DNA from: an uncultured Erythrobacter sp.
Lineage (GTDB): Bacteria; Pseudomonadota; Alphaproteobacteria; Sphingomonadales; Sphingomonadaceae
Assembly (NCBI RefSeq): GCF_947492365.1
Contig: NZ_CANLMB010000001.1
Span: 744,001 to 808,000 of the forward strand
Direction of reading: 5' to 3'
DNA: 64,000 bases
The notes under the pieces: model-generated
Database searches by the model: none
What the model was told of the DNA's origin: nothing
What the model saw: only the letters and a program-made list of their open reading frames with translations
Shown: positions 1 to 11,472 of the stretch, piece after piece
Layout of the letters: each line of letters begins with the position of its first letter
Position numbering within the stretch: the first letter of the stretch is position 1
Made by a program: the position numbers and the translations under genes

Positions 1-442
1 AGGCTGCCAGCGTGATCCCGATCTCCAGCGGCATGGCAACCTCGGGAAAGTTCCAGAGGCCAAGGCCGTAAGTGTGCTCTCCGCCTGCAATAGTAAGGTC
101 AGGGGCATGCGTGACCCAGTCGAGCACCCAGTGCGAGGCCACCACCAAAGCCGCAAGCAATCCTCCCAGAGTGTCGCGGTGCCAGATGGCGATCACTATA
201 CCAAAGGCCAGCGCCCATGCTGCCGTGCCCGCCAGACTGTGCGTGTAGGGCATGAAATAGAGGTCAAACGGCACCATCTGGGTAAAGCCCGGCACGATCC
301 GCAATTTCTCCACACCTATGATGGCGAGGCCGAAAAACGCCCAGTCGACCAGCTGCGCAGCGATGAAATAGGTGCCGAGCTTGGGTCCGCGCGAATAGGC
401 GGCTGCGGCGACAAAGGCTGGCGCGAAATGGCCGATAAACAT
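1..442 (-). CDS. Multi-pass membrane protein, 3' end beyond the window
   Basis: An open frame starts at ATG 442 (N-terminus MFIGHFAPAFVAAA) and runs off the left edge without a stop, so the C-terminus is missing. The 147 visible residues form several hydrophobic segments separated by short charged loops, including residues about 20-45 and 68-105. A histidine-containing stretch (ASHWVLDWVTHAPDL) resembles the H-x-D patterns of membrane-bound, metal-dependent hydrolase-like proteins, but I cannot name the family. It is followed 48 bp upstream by another minus-strand membrane protein gene, so the two may be cotranscribed. The long plus-strand frame opposite it (74-583) is a shadow. Confidence 0.7.
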   Translation of the reverse strand, partial: MFIGHFAPAFVAAAAYSRGPKLGTYFIAAQLVDWAFFGLAIIGVEKLRIVPGFTQMVPFDLYFMPYTHSLAGTAAWALAFGIVIAIWHRDTLGGLLAALVVASHWVLDWVTHAPDLTIAGGEHTYGLGLWNFPEVAMPLEIGITLAA

Positions 443-489
443 GAAAGTGTCCCCGTTGGTCGCCTTTGCGGCGTTTCTTGCTTTTGCGC

Positions 490-894
490 TTACTTGCCGA
501 ATCGAAGCGCGATTAACGTAGCTAACGCGCTCGCCGTGCCCGTGGCAAACGCGCCCCACGCAATGTCTACGATTGTGACATAAGTCGCCCACACCTTGAA
601 CACCGCCTGGCTGGTCAGGTCAAAGGTTGCATAGCACAGTGCCCCCAGCAAAATGCCGTTGATAAGCGCTGTTCGAACGCTGCCGCTCTGCAAGCCCGGC
701 CTAACGGCAAACCACAAGGTTCCCGCCAGGTAGATAAAGTAGAACGCCGCCGCCGCGCCTGCGTTGAAATTCTCAGCCATCAGCTCGCCGATATTGGGCT
801 CGTAGAGATTGGGACCGGCCCAATTGAGCCACATTGCGTCGAGCGCGCCGAATATCACCGCTGCCGATAGTGCCGCGATCACCCATTGCTTCAT
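490..894 (-). CDS. DUF2177-like small membrane protein
   Basis: Predicted 134-residue inner-membrane protein with four hydrophobic segments, the first at the N-terminus (MKQWVIAALSAAVIFGALDA). The layout of a small four-helix protein with W-L-N-W near the end of helix 1 and F-D-L-T in the third matches the DUF2177 family as I remember it. Function is unknown. I chose the ATG at 894 because AGGGGA lies about 7 nt upstream. A longer reading from 909 would put that ribosome site inside the gene. It lies upstream of the truncated membrane protein at 1-442. Confidence 0.7.
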   Translation of the reverse strand: MKQWVIAALSAAVIFGALDAMWLNWAGPNLYEPNIGELMAENFNAGAAAAFYFIYLAGTLWFAVRPGLQSGSVRTALINGILLGALCYATFDLTSQAVFKVWATYVTIVDIAWGAFATGTASALATLIALRFGK

Positions 895-996
895 TGTCTG
901 TCCCCTCAAGCGGCTGCTCAGCGCCCGCTGTGTTCCACGCGATTAGTGGTGGCTCTGCCCGCTGCGCAGCCTTGACCGCGCACCCGCGCAGCGTCA

Positions 997-1266
997 ATGC
1001 TCGCTCTCATGAATGAAGCATCCGAACCACCGCCAATCGAGCAGATGAGCTTTGAGCAGGCGCTTCGTGCGCTGGAGGAGATCGTAACCCAGCTCGAACG
1101 CGGCGATGTCCCACTCGACCAGTCAATCTCGCTTTACGAGCGCGGCGAGAAGCTGCGCGCGGCGTGTCAGGACCGGCTCGATTCGGCGCAGGCGCGGATT
1201 GAGAAGATTGTGGCCGGTGCGGACGGTTCGCCCACCGGCATTGCGCCGCTCGACGGAGGCAGCTGA
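997..1266 (+). CDS. xseB: Exodeoxyribonuclease VII small subunit
   Basis: XseB is the small subunit of exonuclease VII, which degrades single-stranded DNA in both directions together with XseA. The 89-residue product has the family core: SFEQALRALEEIVTQLERGD, then LDQSISLYERGEKL and a coiled helix ending in R-I-E-K-I. ATG 1009 (MNEASEPPP) is an equally good start, since neither has a clear ribosome site. The stop is 1 bp before the GTG of ispA, the usual xseB-ispA pairing in proteobacteria. xseA is not in the window. Confidence 0.93.
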   Translation: MLALMNEASEPPPIEQMSFEQALRALEEIVTQLERGDVPLDQSISLYERGEKLRAACQDRLDSAQARIEKIVAGADGSPTGIAPLDGGS

Positions 1267-1267
1267 G

Positions 1268-2182
1268 GTGAATGTCGTCGGGATCGATGGCGATGCGCTC
1301 GGCGACAGCCTGAAACGGGTCCAGCGCGAGGTGGATTCGGTGTTCGACGCCGAATTGCCTTTGCCATCGGACACCAGCGCGCGACTGGTCGAGGCGATGC
1401 GCTATGCCGCAATCGGCGGCGGCAAAAGGGTGCGCCCGCTGCTCGTCGTGAGCACTGCCGAACTGTTTGGAGTCGACCGCGATGCGGCGCTTCGTGCAGG
1501 CGCGGCGGTTGAGGCGATCCATGTCTATTCGCTGATCCATGACGATCTGCCCTGCATGGATGATGACGACCTGCGCCACGGCAAGCCGACCGTTCACAAG
1601 GCCTATGACGAGGCAACCGCCGTCCTGGCAGGCGATGCGCTCCACGCGCTGGCTTTTGAAATTCTCGCCGACAATGACACCAGCGCAGATCCCTTTGTCC
1701 GTAGCGAGCTGATCGCCACGCTTGGCACTGCCAGCGGGATGAAGGGCATGGCGGGCGGCCAGATGATGGACATGGTCGCGGATGAGGAGGGGGTCGAATA
1801 CGATCTGCGCTCGATCACGCGGCTCCAGCAGCTGAAAACCGGCGCATTGCTCGCCGCATCAGTAGAGATGGGCGCTGTGCTGGGCAGGGTTCCTCCAGAG
1901 GGCCGCGCGCATCTCAGAGCCTATGCCCGCGATATCGGCCTCGCCTTCCAGATTGCCGACGACCTACTCGACGTGACAGGTGACGCGGACAAAGCGGGCA
2001 AGGCGCTGCGCAAGGACCAGAGCCAGGGCAAGCAGACTTTCGTGACATTGATGGGCGTCGACAAAGCGCGCGAACAGGCAGACGCGCTGGTCGATCAGGC
2101 CATCGCGCATCTCGGCAGCCACGGCCGCGAAGCTGACACTTTGCGCGCTCTTGCTAGGTTTATTGTCGAGCGGGATCGGTAA
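1268..2182 (+). CDS. ispA: Farnesyl diphosphate synthase (polyprenyl synthetase family)
   Basis: Condenses isopentenyl diphosphate with dimethylallyl and geranyl diphosphate to give farnesyl diphosphate, the precursor of undecaprenyl lipid, quinones and carotenoids. The 304-residue protein contains the first aspartate-rich motif DDLPCMDDDDLRHGKPT, the GGKRVRP substrate-binding segment, GGQMMDM, K-T-G, and the second aspartate motif DDLLD in FQIADDLLDVTGD. Two bulky residues inside the first motif (DDxxCMDDDD) are normal for the bacterial short-chain subclass. The GTG at 1268 is preferred because it follows the xseB stop directly. A frame extending upstream to 1106 would overlap all of xseB. 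Confidence 0.95.
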   Translation: MNVVGIDGDALGDSLKRVQREVDSVFDAELPLPSDTSARLVEAMRYAAIGGGKRVRPLLVVSTAELFGVDRDAALRAGAAVEAIHVYSLIHDDLPCMDDDDLRHGKPTVHKAYDEATAVLAGDALHALAFEILADNDTSADPFVRSELIATLGTASGMKGMAGGQMMDMVADEEGVEYDLRSITRLQQLKTGALLAASVEMGAVLGRVPPEGRAHLRAYARDIGLAFQIADDLLDVTGDADKAGKALRKDQSQGKQTFVTLMGVDKAREQADALVDQAIAHLGSHGREADTLRALARFIVERDR

Positions 2183-2232
2183 AAGCACAAAGGGGCGCAA
2201 GACCCCGAGCCTTACAGGGGAATTGAAGAGCC

Positions 2233-2745
2233 ATGACACGCCGCGTCGGAATTTACCCGGGCACATTTGACCCGATCACTCTGGGCCATGCCGATATCAT
2301 CCGGCGCGGAGCCAAGCTCGTGGATCACCTCATTCTGGGTGTGACAACCAATCCGTCAAAGAACCCAATGTTCACCACCGAAGAGCGCTTTGCGATGGTC
2401 GAACGCGAAGTGAAAGGGCTGGGCCTCGATAATGTCGAAGTTGTCGGGTTCAATTCACTGCTGGTGAAATTTGCCCACTCGCAGAACGCAAATGTCATCA
2501 TTCGCGGCCTGCGCGCTGTGGCGGACTTTGAATATGAGTACCAAATGGCCGGCATGAACCAGCAGCTCGACGACGATATCGAGACGATCTTCCTGATGGC
2601 GGACGTATCGCTGCAACCGATTGCGTCGAAGCTGGTGAAAGAAATCGCGCTCTATGGCGGCGACATCACCCCGTTTGTGAGCGCCGAGGTGCGCGATGAT
2701 GTGAATGCGCGGGTCGAGAAACTAGGCCGCAAGGGCGATTTATAG
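2233..2745 (+). CDS. coaD: Phosphopantetheine adenylyltransferase
   Basis: Transfers AMP from ATP to 4'-phosphopantetheine to make dephospho-CoA, the penultimate step of coenzyme A synthesis. The 170-residue protein has the nucleotidyltransferase signature GTFDPITLGH (residues 10-19), the R-G-L-R substrate loop, and the C-terminal S-K-L-V-K-E-I segment with the following G-G-D that closes over ATP. In place of the common SSTxVKE it reads IASKLVKE, a small variation. A GAAGAG ribosome site precedes the ATG. Confidence 0.96.
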   Translation: MTRRVGIYPGTFDPITLGHADIIRRGAKLVDHLILGVTTNPSKNPMFTTEERFAMVEREVKGLGLDNVEVVGFNSLLVKFAHSQNANVIIRGLRAVADFEYEYQMAGMNQQLDDDIETIFLMADVSLQPIASKLVKEIALYGGDITPFVSAEVRDDVNARVEKLGRKGDL

Positions 2746-2838
2746 CCTTTTGCACGCATCTGTCGAAGCGAGTGAAGTCATTCATTGAAGTGTCAGCGAA
2801 GCACGGTTAGACGCGTGAGCGAAGACTTGGACAAACAC

Positions 2839-3561
2839 ATGAAGAAGCTGATGCTCAAACCCACACTCGGCGTAATGGCCGCAATTTCTCTGCTCGCCGC
2901 ACCCTCCGCGCTCGCCGCGCAGGATTCCGATCGCGACATGGTCGAAAGCGGGGATGAGGAAGCCACCAGCGCGGCGGTCGACACGCGCACCTATCCGCCG
3001 GTCAATTTCGACGCGAGCGCTGATCTCGATGATATCTGGGTGCTGGACCTGTCGAATGGTGAGCGGGTCAAGATTCGCCTGATGGAAGAATGGGCACCTG
3101 CCCATATCGAACGGATCAAGACGCTCACCCGTCAGGGCTTTTATGACGGAGTGATCTTTCACCGCGTGATCGACGGCTTCATGGCGCAGGGCGGCGATCC
3201 GACCGGCACTGGGCAGGGCGGCTCGCAGCTTCCTGACCTCAACGAAGAATTCAACCCGATGCCGCATGTCCGCGGAACCCTCGCTATGGCGCGGGCGACT
3301 GAAGAAAACAGCGCGAACAGCCAGTTCTTCATCGTGTTCTATCCGCGTTTCAGCTTGGACAAACGCTACACCAATCTTGGCCGCGTGATCGAGAATATGG
3401 CCGGCGTTGATACGATTGTTCGCGGCGAACCGCCCGGCAACCCGACCCGCATCCTGCAGGCTTCGCTTGCCAGCGATAACCGTCCGGTTCCTGTCGCAGC
3501 GCCTGCTCCTGCGCCAGAGCAGGACATCACCGCAGACCTTCTCAACGCGCCGCTTCAATAA
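2839..3561 (+). CDS. Exported cyclophilin-type peptidyl-prolyl isomerase
   Basis: Catalyses cis-trans isomerisation of X-Pro bonds, probably in the periplasm. The start at ATG 2839 gives a signal peptide (MKKLMLKPTLGVMAAISLLA, cleavage near ALAAQ). A GTG at 2815 is in frame but would bury the signal. The cyclophilin core carries FHRVIDGFMAQGGDPTGTG and the later FFIVF segment with catalytic-type Arg, Phe and Gln residues. About 45 residues of low-complexity linker precede the domain, and a proline/alanine-rich tail (APAPAPEQ) ends the 240-residue protein. It sits between coaD and queA on the same strand. Confidence 0.92.
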   Translation: MKKLMLKPTLGVMAAISLLAAPSALAAQDSDRDMVESGDEEATSAAVDTRTYPPVNFDASADLDDIWVLDLSNGERVKIRLMEEWAPAHIERIKTLTRQGFYDGVIFHRVIDGFMAQGGDPTGTGQGGSQLPDLNEEFNPMPHVRGTLAMARATEENSANSQFFIVFYPRFSLDKRYTNLGRVIENMAGVDTIVRGEPPGNPTRILQASLASDNRPVPVAAPAPAPEQDITADLLNAPLQ

Positions 3562-3604
3562 GGGGCTATCGCTGAGAGCGAGCACGCGATAGGCGCGGGC
3601 GATC

Positions 3605-4642
3605 ATGCGTGTTGACCTGTTCGATTTCGACCTTCCGCAAGACCGGATAGCGCTGCGCCCCGTGCGGCCGCGTGATGCCGCGCGCATGCTGGTTGTGCGC
3701 GGGGGCGAAGCGCCGTTCGAGGATCGCGGGGTGCTCGATTTGCCCGACCTGCTGGAACCCGGCGATGTGCTGGTCTTCAACGACACGCGCGTCATCCCCG
3801 CACAGCTCGAAGGACGTCGCGCGGGCGGAGAGGCCAAGATCGGCGCAACCTTGCACAAGCGCATCGATCTGCGCCGCTGGCAGGCCTTCATCCGCAATGC
3901 GAAGCGCGTGAAAGAGGGCGATCAGCTGGTCTTCGGAGGCGGCGTCACTGCGATTGCCGAAACGCGCCACGCGGACGGCTCGATCACGCTGATGTTCGAA
4001 GGGGAGGAGCCGGTCGAAGTCCTGCTCGACCGTGCAGGCACTATGCCGCTGCCACCTTACATTGCAGGCAAACGCGGGGTCGATGCGCAAGACCTCGAAG
4101 ACTACCAGACCATGTTCGCAGCCGAGGACGGCGCTGTCGCCGCTCCTACAGCGTCGCTCCACTTCACCGACAGGCTGGTCGAGCCGCTTGATGCGCGCGG
4201 GATCGGGCGTGAGATGCTAACCTTGCATGTGGGCGCGGGCACGTTCCTGCCGGTCAAAGCTGACGACACCGATGATCACGCCATGCACTCCGAATTCGGG
4301 CGGATCAGTGCGGAGACAGCGGAGCGCCTCAACGCTGCGCGCGCTGCTGGCGGGCGGATCATCGCGGTTGGCACGACTTCGCTGAGATTGCTCGAAAGCG
4401 CTGCCAGCGAAGATGGGTTTGTGCAGGAGTTCGCTGCCGACACCGACATTTTCATCACGCCGGGATACAAGTTCAAAGTCGTCGATGGTCTGATGACCAA
4501 CTTCCATCTGCCGAAATCCACGCTGGTCATGCTGGTCAGCGCGCTGATGGGGCGCGAGCGGATGATGGCGGCTTACGATCACGCCATCGAAAATCGCTAC
4601 CGCTTCTATTCCTATGGTGACTCCTCGCTGTTGCTGCCTTAA
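3605..4642 (+). CDS. queA: tRNA preQ1(34) S-adenosylmethionine ribosyltransferase-isomerase
   Basis: QueA moves the ribosyl group of S-adenosylmethionine to preQ1 in the tRNA wobble position, giving epoxyqueuosine. The 345-residue product has the expected full length and conserved blocks: the N-terminal [57 protein letters not shown] and the C-terminal [17 protein letters not shown]. tgt, which acts earlier in the same pathway, lies about 1.7 kb downstream, so this is a queuosine cluster interrupted by an ABC transporter. Confidence 0.97.
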   Translation: MRVDLFDFDLPQDRIALRPVRPRDAARMLVVRGGEAPFEDRGVLDLPDLLEPGDVLVFNDTRVIPAQLEGRRAGGEAKIGATLHKRIDLRRWQAFIRNAKRVKEGDQLVFGGGVTAIAETRHADGSITLMFEGEEPVEVLLDRAGTMPLPPYIAGKRGVDAQDLEDYQTMFAAEDGAVAAPTASLHFTDRLVEPLDARGIGREMLTLHVGAGTFLPVKADDTDDHAMHSEFGRISAETAERLNAARAAGGRIIAVGTTSLRLLESAASEDGFVQEFAADTDIFITPGYKFKVVDGLMTNFHLPKSTLVMLVSALMGRERMMAAYDHAIENRYRFYSYGDSSLLLP

Positions 4643-4653
4643 CCCCGCGCTCT

Positions 4654-5594
4654 ATGTCTGAAACGATCCTCTCCATTGCGGGCCTGAGCAAGGTATATGC
4701 CGGCGGCACGAAAGCGCTCGACAATGTTGATCTCGACATTCGTAAGGGCGAGATTTTCGCGCTGCTCGGCCCCAATGGTGCGGGTAAGACCACGCTGATT
4801 GGCGCGGTGTGCGGGATTGTGCGTCCGACCTCTGGCACGATCACGGCCTTTGGCGAAGACCTGTCGCGCAATTGGCGCGCTGCCCGCTCGCGCATCGGGC
4901 TCGTCCCTCAAGAGCTGAGCACCGATATGTTCGAGACGGTGTGGCGCGCGGTCTCTTATTCGCGCGGCCTGTTCGGTCACCCGCCAGACAAAGCGCGGAT
5001 CGAGGAGGTTCTTCGTTCGCTCTCGCTCTACGAGAAGAAGGACAGTCAGATCCGCGAGCTTTCGGGTGGGATGAAGCGCCGCGTGCTGATAGCCAAGGCG
5101 CTGGCGCACGAACCGGACTTGCTGTTCCTCGACGAGCCCACCGCAGGCGTCGATGTCGAACTGCGCAAAGGAATGTGGGAGCAGATCGCTGCCCTTCGCG
5201 AGCGCGGGACAACGATCATTCTCACCACACATTATATCGAGGAAGCCGAGCTGATGGCCGACCGTGTCGGTATCATTCGCGGCGGCAAGATCCTGATGGT
5301 GGATGACAAACAGGCGATCATGCAGCGCATGGGCACGACCGAGGCGATTTTTCAACTGGTAGAGCCGCTTACGGAGCTTCCCGATGCCATCGCTTCATTC
5401 CCGGTGACGTTGGGCGATGGCGGGCGCGAGCTGTGCTATCGCGGCGGCGACGGTTCGGGCAGCGGCAGCGAGGAAGTCGCCGCGCTGACTAAGGCGCTGA
5501 TCGCCAGCGGGATCGACTATCGCGGGATCGACATTCACGATTCCTCGCTGGAGGATATCTTCGTCGACCTCGTCTCTGCAAAAGAGGAGGCTGC

Positions 5595-5598
<4 letters not shown>
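4654..5598 (+). CDS. ABC-2 type transporter, ATP-binding subunit
   Basis: Energises an ABC-2 exporter with the permease encoded next. The 314-residue protein has Walker A GPNGAGKTT (residues 39-47), signature LSGGMKRR, Walker B LLFLDEPTAGVD and an H-loop histidine in TTHYIEEAE. The C-terminal third (about 230-314) is the accessory region typical of drug or polysaccharide ABC-2 ATPases (CcmA/YadG-like). Its stop overlaps the permease start by 4 bp, so translation is coupled. The substrate cannot be told from sequence. Confidence 0.93.
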
Positions 5599-7492
<1,894 letters not shown>

Positions 7493-7543
7493 TCGTTTGA
7501 AGCGCACGCGCGGGGGCCGTGTGCGCAACAGGGTCACGCAGAA

Positions 7544-9574
7544 ATGAAGCTTTTCGCACAATACAAAGGCGGTGTTTTCGCCTTTATCGCCGCCTTGGCA
7601 ATCGCGGTCCCTGTGGTAACCGCGCCCGCTGCCGCTCAGGAAGCAGAAACCGCCGGGACCGCGGAAGATATCGCCATGCGCTTTGGCATCCGCTCCTCGG
7701 TTCTTGATGTCAGCCTTTCGCCAAATGGCACCAAGTTGGCATGGGTTGCGCCCGGACCAAACCATACCGAAATCCTGAAAGTCATCGACCTGGAACGCGA
7801 TGACGGGGTGCAGATGATCATGTCGAACACGATGATCCATGCAGACATTACCAAGTGCGACTGGGTCACCAATGACCGCCTTTTGTGCAAGTTGAGCGGC
7901 GTGGCCGAAAGGCGGGACGATGTGCTTCTTGGCTATGATCGGCTTTTTTCTCTGAATGACGACGGATCTGACGTTCAGGTTATCTCAGAGAGCAACTTGC
8001 GGCGATCTGCTCGATTTGTGCAGGATGGGGGTGACGTAATTGCGCTCGATGTCGAAGGCGAAACTGGGCAAATTCTTGTCACCCGCGATTGGACCCCGCG
8101 CCGCGGTACCTTGTCCCGCAGCACGGGAAATGAAGGATTGGGCGTAGAGCGTCTCGACATCACCACATCTGAGAAAAGCATCGAAGTGCATCCTGAGGAC
8201 CGGGCCGAACGCTATCTAGCCGACGAAACTGGCTGGGTTCGGTTGCAAGAACGAATGCCGGTTGACCATCGAGGTTATCGAACTGGTGATCGAATCTATT
8301 TGGTGCGTGAGAGAGGGGAAACACGCTGGCGCGAGGTCGATGACGTCTATCTGAATGGACAAGTGATCGAAGATTATCGCCCGATCAGCGTGAATGCCGC
8401 ACGCAACTCGATTTATGCCTATCACACCATCGGAGGATATCGCGCAGTCATCGAGATTCCTCTCGATGGTGAAGGTCAGGCGCAAGTTGTGGCCTCGCGA
8501 GATGATGTCGATGTCCTGGGATTGATTCGTATCGGACGCCAACGCCGCGTGGTCGGTGTGAGCTATGCGACAGAAAAGCGTTCGGTCGAATATTTTGATG
8601 CCACATTGGCCAATTTGGCCGGTGGATTGAGGCGGGCATTGCCAGAAACGCCGTTGATTAGCATTGTCGGGGCAAACGCGGATGAAAGCCGTATCCTGCT
8701 TATCGCCTCCTCGGATACACAGCCGGGCACGGTCTATCTCTATGACAAGGCCAGCCGCCAGCTCGAGCCGCTGTTGCAGATGCGAGATTATCTGGTCGAC
8801 CGGCCTATGGGTCAAATGCAGGCAATCACCTTTCCTGCCGCCGATGGCACTCAGATACCGGGCTATCTGACGCTGCCGCCGGGTTCAGATGGGACCAACC
8901 TACCGGCGGTTGTGCTGCCTCATGGCGGCCCAGCTGCGCGCGATTACTGGGGATTTGACTGGTTGGTCCAGTTCTTCACGGCGCGCGGCTATGCCGTGCT
9001 CCAGCCCAATTATCGCGGCTCGGCCGGCTACGGAGAGGCTTGGTTCGGCCGCAATGGATATCAGGCATGGGACGTCGCGATTGGCGATGTGAACGATGCC
9101 GGGCGCTGGCTGGTGGAGAAGGGCTTCGCCAATCCCGATCAGCTTGCAATCGTCGGGTGGTCCTATGGTGGATATGCCGCACTGCAGTCGCAAGTGGTCG
9201 ATCCCGATCTCTACAAGGCCGTAGTTGCCATCGCGCCGGTAACCGATCTGGAATATCTGCGCGAAGATGCGCGTGCTTACACCAGTTTTCGGCTGCGCAA
9301 TGAACAGTTAGGCGATGGCCCCCATATCAGAGAAGGCAGTCCTCGCCGCCATGCCGAGAAATTCCTCGCACCGGTCATTCTGTTCCACGGCACCCGCGAT
9401 CTCAATGTCAATGTGCGCCATTCTCAGCGGATGGCCGACGCGCTTCAGGATGAGAATAAACAGGTCACCTATGTCGAATTTGAAGATCTTGAGCACAGCC
9501 TCGATGACAGCCGCGCTCGGGTCGAGATGCTGGGCGCGATTGATGATTTCCTGAACGAGGCGCTTGGCCGCTGA
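7544..9574 (+). CDS. Secreted S9-family prolyl oligopeptidase-like serine peptidase
   Basis: Probable periplasmic peptidase of 676 residues. An N-terminal signal peptide (cleavage near APAAAQEA) is followed by a beta-propeller-like region (about 50-410) and a C-terminal alpha/beta hydrolase domain. The triad is visible: Ser540 in G-W-S-Y-G-G-Y, Asp619 in HGTRDLNV and His651 in LEHSLDD. An HGGP oxyanion motif lies near residue 465. These are S9C (acylaminoacyl-peptidase/DPP-like) hallmarks. Base composition in the propeller half is lower in GC than in its neighbours. It appears to be a single-gene unit. Confidence 0.92.
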   Translation: MKLFAQYKGGVFAFIAALAIAVPVVTAPAAAQEAETAGTAEDIAMRFGIRSSVLDVSLSPNGTKLAWVAPGPNHTEILKVIDLERDDGVQMIMSNTMIHADITKCDWVTNDRLLCKLSGVAERRDDVLLGYDRLFSLNDDGSDVQVISESNLRRSARFVQDGGDVIALDVEGETGQILVTRDWTPRRGTLSRSTGNEGLGVERLDITTSEKSIEVHPEDRAERYLADETGWVRLQERMPVDHRGYRTGDRIYLVRERGETRWREVDDVYLNGQVIEDYRPISVNAARNSIYAYHTIGGYRAVIEIPLDGEGQAQVVASRDDVDVLGLIRIGRQRRVVGVSYATEKRSVEYFDATLANLAGGLRRALPETPLISIVGANADESRILLIASSDTQPGTVYLYDKASRQLEPLLQMRDYLVDRPMGQMQAITFPAADGTQIPGYLTLPPGSDGTNLPAVVLPHGGPAARDYWGFDWLVQFFTARGYAVLQPNYRGSAGYGEAWFGRNGYQAWDVAIGDVNDAGRWLVEKGFANPDQLAIVGWSYGGYAALQSQVVDPDLYKAVVAIAPVTDLEYLREDARAYTSFRLRNEQLGDGPHIREGSPRRHAEKFLAPVILFHGTRDLNVNVRHSQRMADALQDENKQVTYVEFEDLEHSLDDSRARVEMLGAIDDFLNEALGR

Positions 9575-9628
9575 TTTGTCGCGCGCAGGCACTCGACAAA
9601 TCGTCTGACACAGGCCAAGTGCCTGCGC

Positions 9629-9943
9629 ATGAATGAGAACACGGCGAAAGCGCCTGAAGACTGCGAGAATATGGGCGAAGTGCGCGTCGGTGTCGATGCG
9701 ACAGACCGCGAGCTGGTGGCACTGCTGGAGCGGCGTTTCGGCTATATGCGCGCTGCTGCCCGCATCAAACCGACCCGCGGCGCGGTGCGTGATGAGGAGC
9801 GCAAGGCTTCGGTTATCAATGCTGCGGTCGCAGATGCCGAAGCCCGCGGTATTCCTGGAGATGTCGTCGCGGATATCTGGGACCGCCTCGTCGAAGGCTC
9901 GATCGCCTACGAATTCGTCGAGTGGGACCGGATCCGGGACTAG
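9629..9943 (+). CDS. Chorismate mutase, AroQ type
   Basis: Converts chorismate to prephenate on the way to phenylalanine and tyrosine. The 104-residue, all-helical product has the AroQ pattern: D-x-x-L-v-x-L-L-x-x-R (ATDRELVALLERRF) followed by A-R-I-K-x-x-x-x-x-x-x-D-x-x-R and R-I-P-x-D-x-x-x-x-x-W in later helices. It resembles monofunctional chorismate mutase/PchB-like proteins. The stop overlaps the stop of the convergent gene in a CTAG tetranucleotide. Confidence 0.88.
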   Translation: MNENTAKAPEDCENMGEVRVGVDATDRELVALLERRFGYMRAAARIKPTRGAVRDEERKASVINAAVADAEARGIPGDVVADIWDRLVEGSIAYEFVEWDRIRD

Positions 9944-10575
9944 CGCGTGGCTCCTGCGAGGAAACTCGCGAGCCGCATTTGCTTCTTGTTCGGTGACTTT
10001 GCGCGGATGGAACCTGCCATGCGTTCAATCTTGCGGGTCCACTTCCCGATGCTCTTTTCCGCGCCGCCATCCTTGATCGGGCCGCATGCGAGAAACCTTA
10101 CCGGATCAAACCCGACAAAGCCGAGCACCTGCTTCTTCCAGCGATGGATAATTGAATTGCCGTAGAGGAGGCGTAGAAAGAGAGGCGGGGTATCCATAGT
10201 CGCTATTACGTCCGCGGATCGACCTTCGAGATATCTGTCCCAAAGCGAGCTGCCAGAGCGGAACTGGTACATGAAACCGGGCAAAAACAGGCGGTCAAGC
10301 AGACCCTTTAACTCTGCCGGTTCGGCACCCCACCACATCGGAAAGGCAAATACGGCGTGGTCGCAATCGTCGAATGCCTGCGCGAGCGACAGGATGTCGG
10401 GTTCCCAATCGGTGCGCTTGAGATAGCCACGCCTGAGAATAGGAGTGAATTCTAGCTCGCGAATGTTGAGCCGTGTGACAGTGCAGCTTGCGGGCAGCGA
10501 ATTTTCGTAGATGTCGAGCAGATGAGATGCGAAGCGTCCTTCGTCGGGATGGCCGTCAACGAGTAGTACGTTCAT
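9940..10575 (-). CDS. NAD(P)H-dependent quinone oxidoreductase, flavodoxin-like fold
   Basis: Predicted FMN- or FAD-binding NAD(P)H oxidoreductase of the Flavodoxin_2 (KefF/MdaB/NQO1-like) family. The 211-residue protein opens with MNVLLVDGHPDEGRFASHL, the flavin phosphate-binding strand-loop-helix. It contains FAFPMWWGAEPAELKGLLDR followed by F-L-P-G-F-M-Y, the family's P-x-W-W and lid signature. The start is ATG 10575. A longer reading to 10908 would run into rpsD and is not credible. It shares overlapping stops with the chorismate mutase gene. Confidence 0.88.
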   Translation of the reverse strand: MNVLLVDGHPDEGRFASHLLDIYENSLPASCTVTRLNIRELEFTPILRRGYLKRTDWEPDILSLAQAFDDCDHAVFAFPMWWGAEPAELKGLLDRLFLPGFMYQFRSGSSLWDRYLEGRSADVIATMDTPPLFLRLLYGNSIIHRWKKQVLGFVGFDPVRFLACGPIKDGGAEKSIGKWTRKIERMAGSIRAKSPNKKQMRLASFLAGATR

Positions 10576-10622
10576 GCAAGCGTTCCTTGTTTTGATTTCC
10601 CCTAGGTTGGATGGATTGGCCG

Positions 10623-10655
10623 CAAAAGAAAAGGGCGGCCCCGCAGGGCCGCCCC
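10623..10655 (-). terminator. Rho-independent terminator of rpsD
   Basis: A GC-rich perfect stem (GGGCGGCCC pairing with GGGCCGCCC around a CGCA-type loop) lies at 10633-10655. Read on the minus strand it is followed by TTTTCTTTT. It lies 27 bp after the rpsD stop and before the flavodoxin-like gene. Confidence 0.88.
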
Positions 10656-10681
10656 AATTCTTCTCGCTGTCAGCTCGCGGT

Positions 10682-11296
10682 TTAGCGCGAGTAGAACTCG
10701 ACCACGAGGTTCGGTTCCATCGTGACCGGGTAGGGCACTTCGTCGAGCTTCGGCACGCGAGAGAATGCCACTTTGTCATTGCCTTCAGGCACGACATAGT
10801 CGGGAATCTCACGCTCGGGCAGGCTCTGAGCTTCGATGACGAGAGCCATTTCCTTGGCCTTGTTGCCCAGGCTGATGACGTCACCAACATCGATGCGGCG
10901 GCTTGCAATGTTGCACTTCACGCCGTTCACATAGATGTGGCCGTGGCTGACGATCTGACGTGCGGAGAAGATCGTCGGAGCGAACTTCGCGCGGTAGACG
11001 ATCATGTCGAGGCGGCGCTCGAGCAGACCGATCAGGTTCTGACCGGTGTCACCCTTCATGCGGGTGGCGTCCTTGTAGGTCGAACGGAACTGCTTCTCGG
11101 TCACGTCGCCGTAATAGCCTTTGAGCTTCTGCTTGGCGCGCAGCTGCAGGCCGAAGTCGCTCATCTTGCTCTTGCGGCGCTGACCATGCTGGCCGGGGCC
11201 GTATTGACGCTTGTTGACCGGAGAATTCGGGCGACCCCAGATGTTTTCACCCATCCGGCGGTCGAGTTTGTACTTGGCGCTCTTGCGCTTCGACAT
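10682..11296 (-). CDS. rpsD: 30S ribosomal protein S4
   Basis: Primary 16S rRNA-binding protein that nucleates the small subunit body. The 204-residue product starts [20 protein letters not shown] and has the S4 RNA-binding domain ([34 protein letters not shown]). The C-terminus VVEFYSR is the invariant family end. Extension to 11329 has no support. It is a solitary gene, as usual in Sphingomonadales, with its own terminator downstream. Confidence 0.98.
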   Translation of the reverse strand: MSKRKSAKYKLDRRMGENIWGRPNSPVNKRQYGPGQHGQRRKSKMSDFGLQLRAKQKLKGYYGDVTEKQFRSTYKDATRMKGDTGQNLIGLLERRLDMIVYRAKFAPTIFSARQIVSHGHIYVNGVKCNIASRRIDVGDVISLGNKAKEMALVIEAQSLPEREIPDYVVPEGNDKVAFSRVPKLDEVPYPVTMEPNLVVEFYSR

Positions 11297-11472
11297 AAGT
11301 CTTTCCTTCAAATTTGCAGACCCACCCATTTGGCGAGCATCGAACCCGGCATCGCACCGCTGGAACGATATTCCAGCGCGGCCACCGCTTCACCGGGGTG
11401 CGGGGCCAACTTGCGAAGGCGCGCGGATAACAGAAAGCGCGCGCCAGTCAAGCTACCTGTGAGTGCAAACGA

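Noticed and set aside
10576-10908. Upstream extension of the flavodoxin-like gene
   Set aside because: It would run through the rpsD terminator and into rpsD; the flavin motif begins at the ATG 10575.
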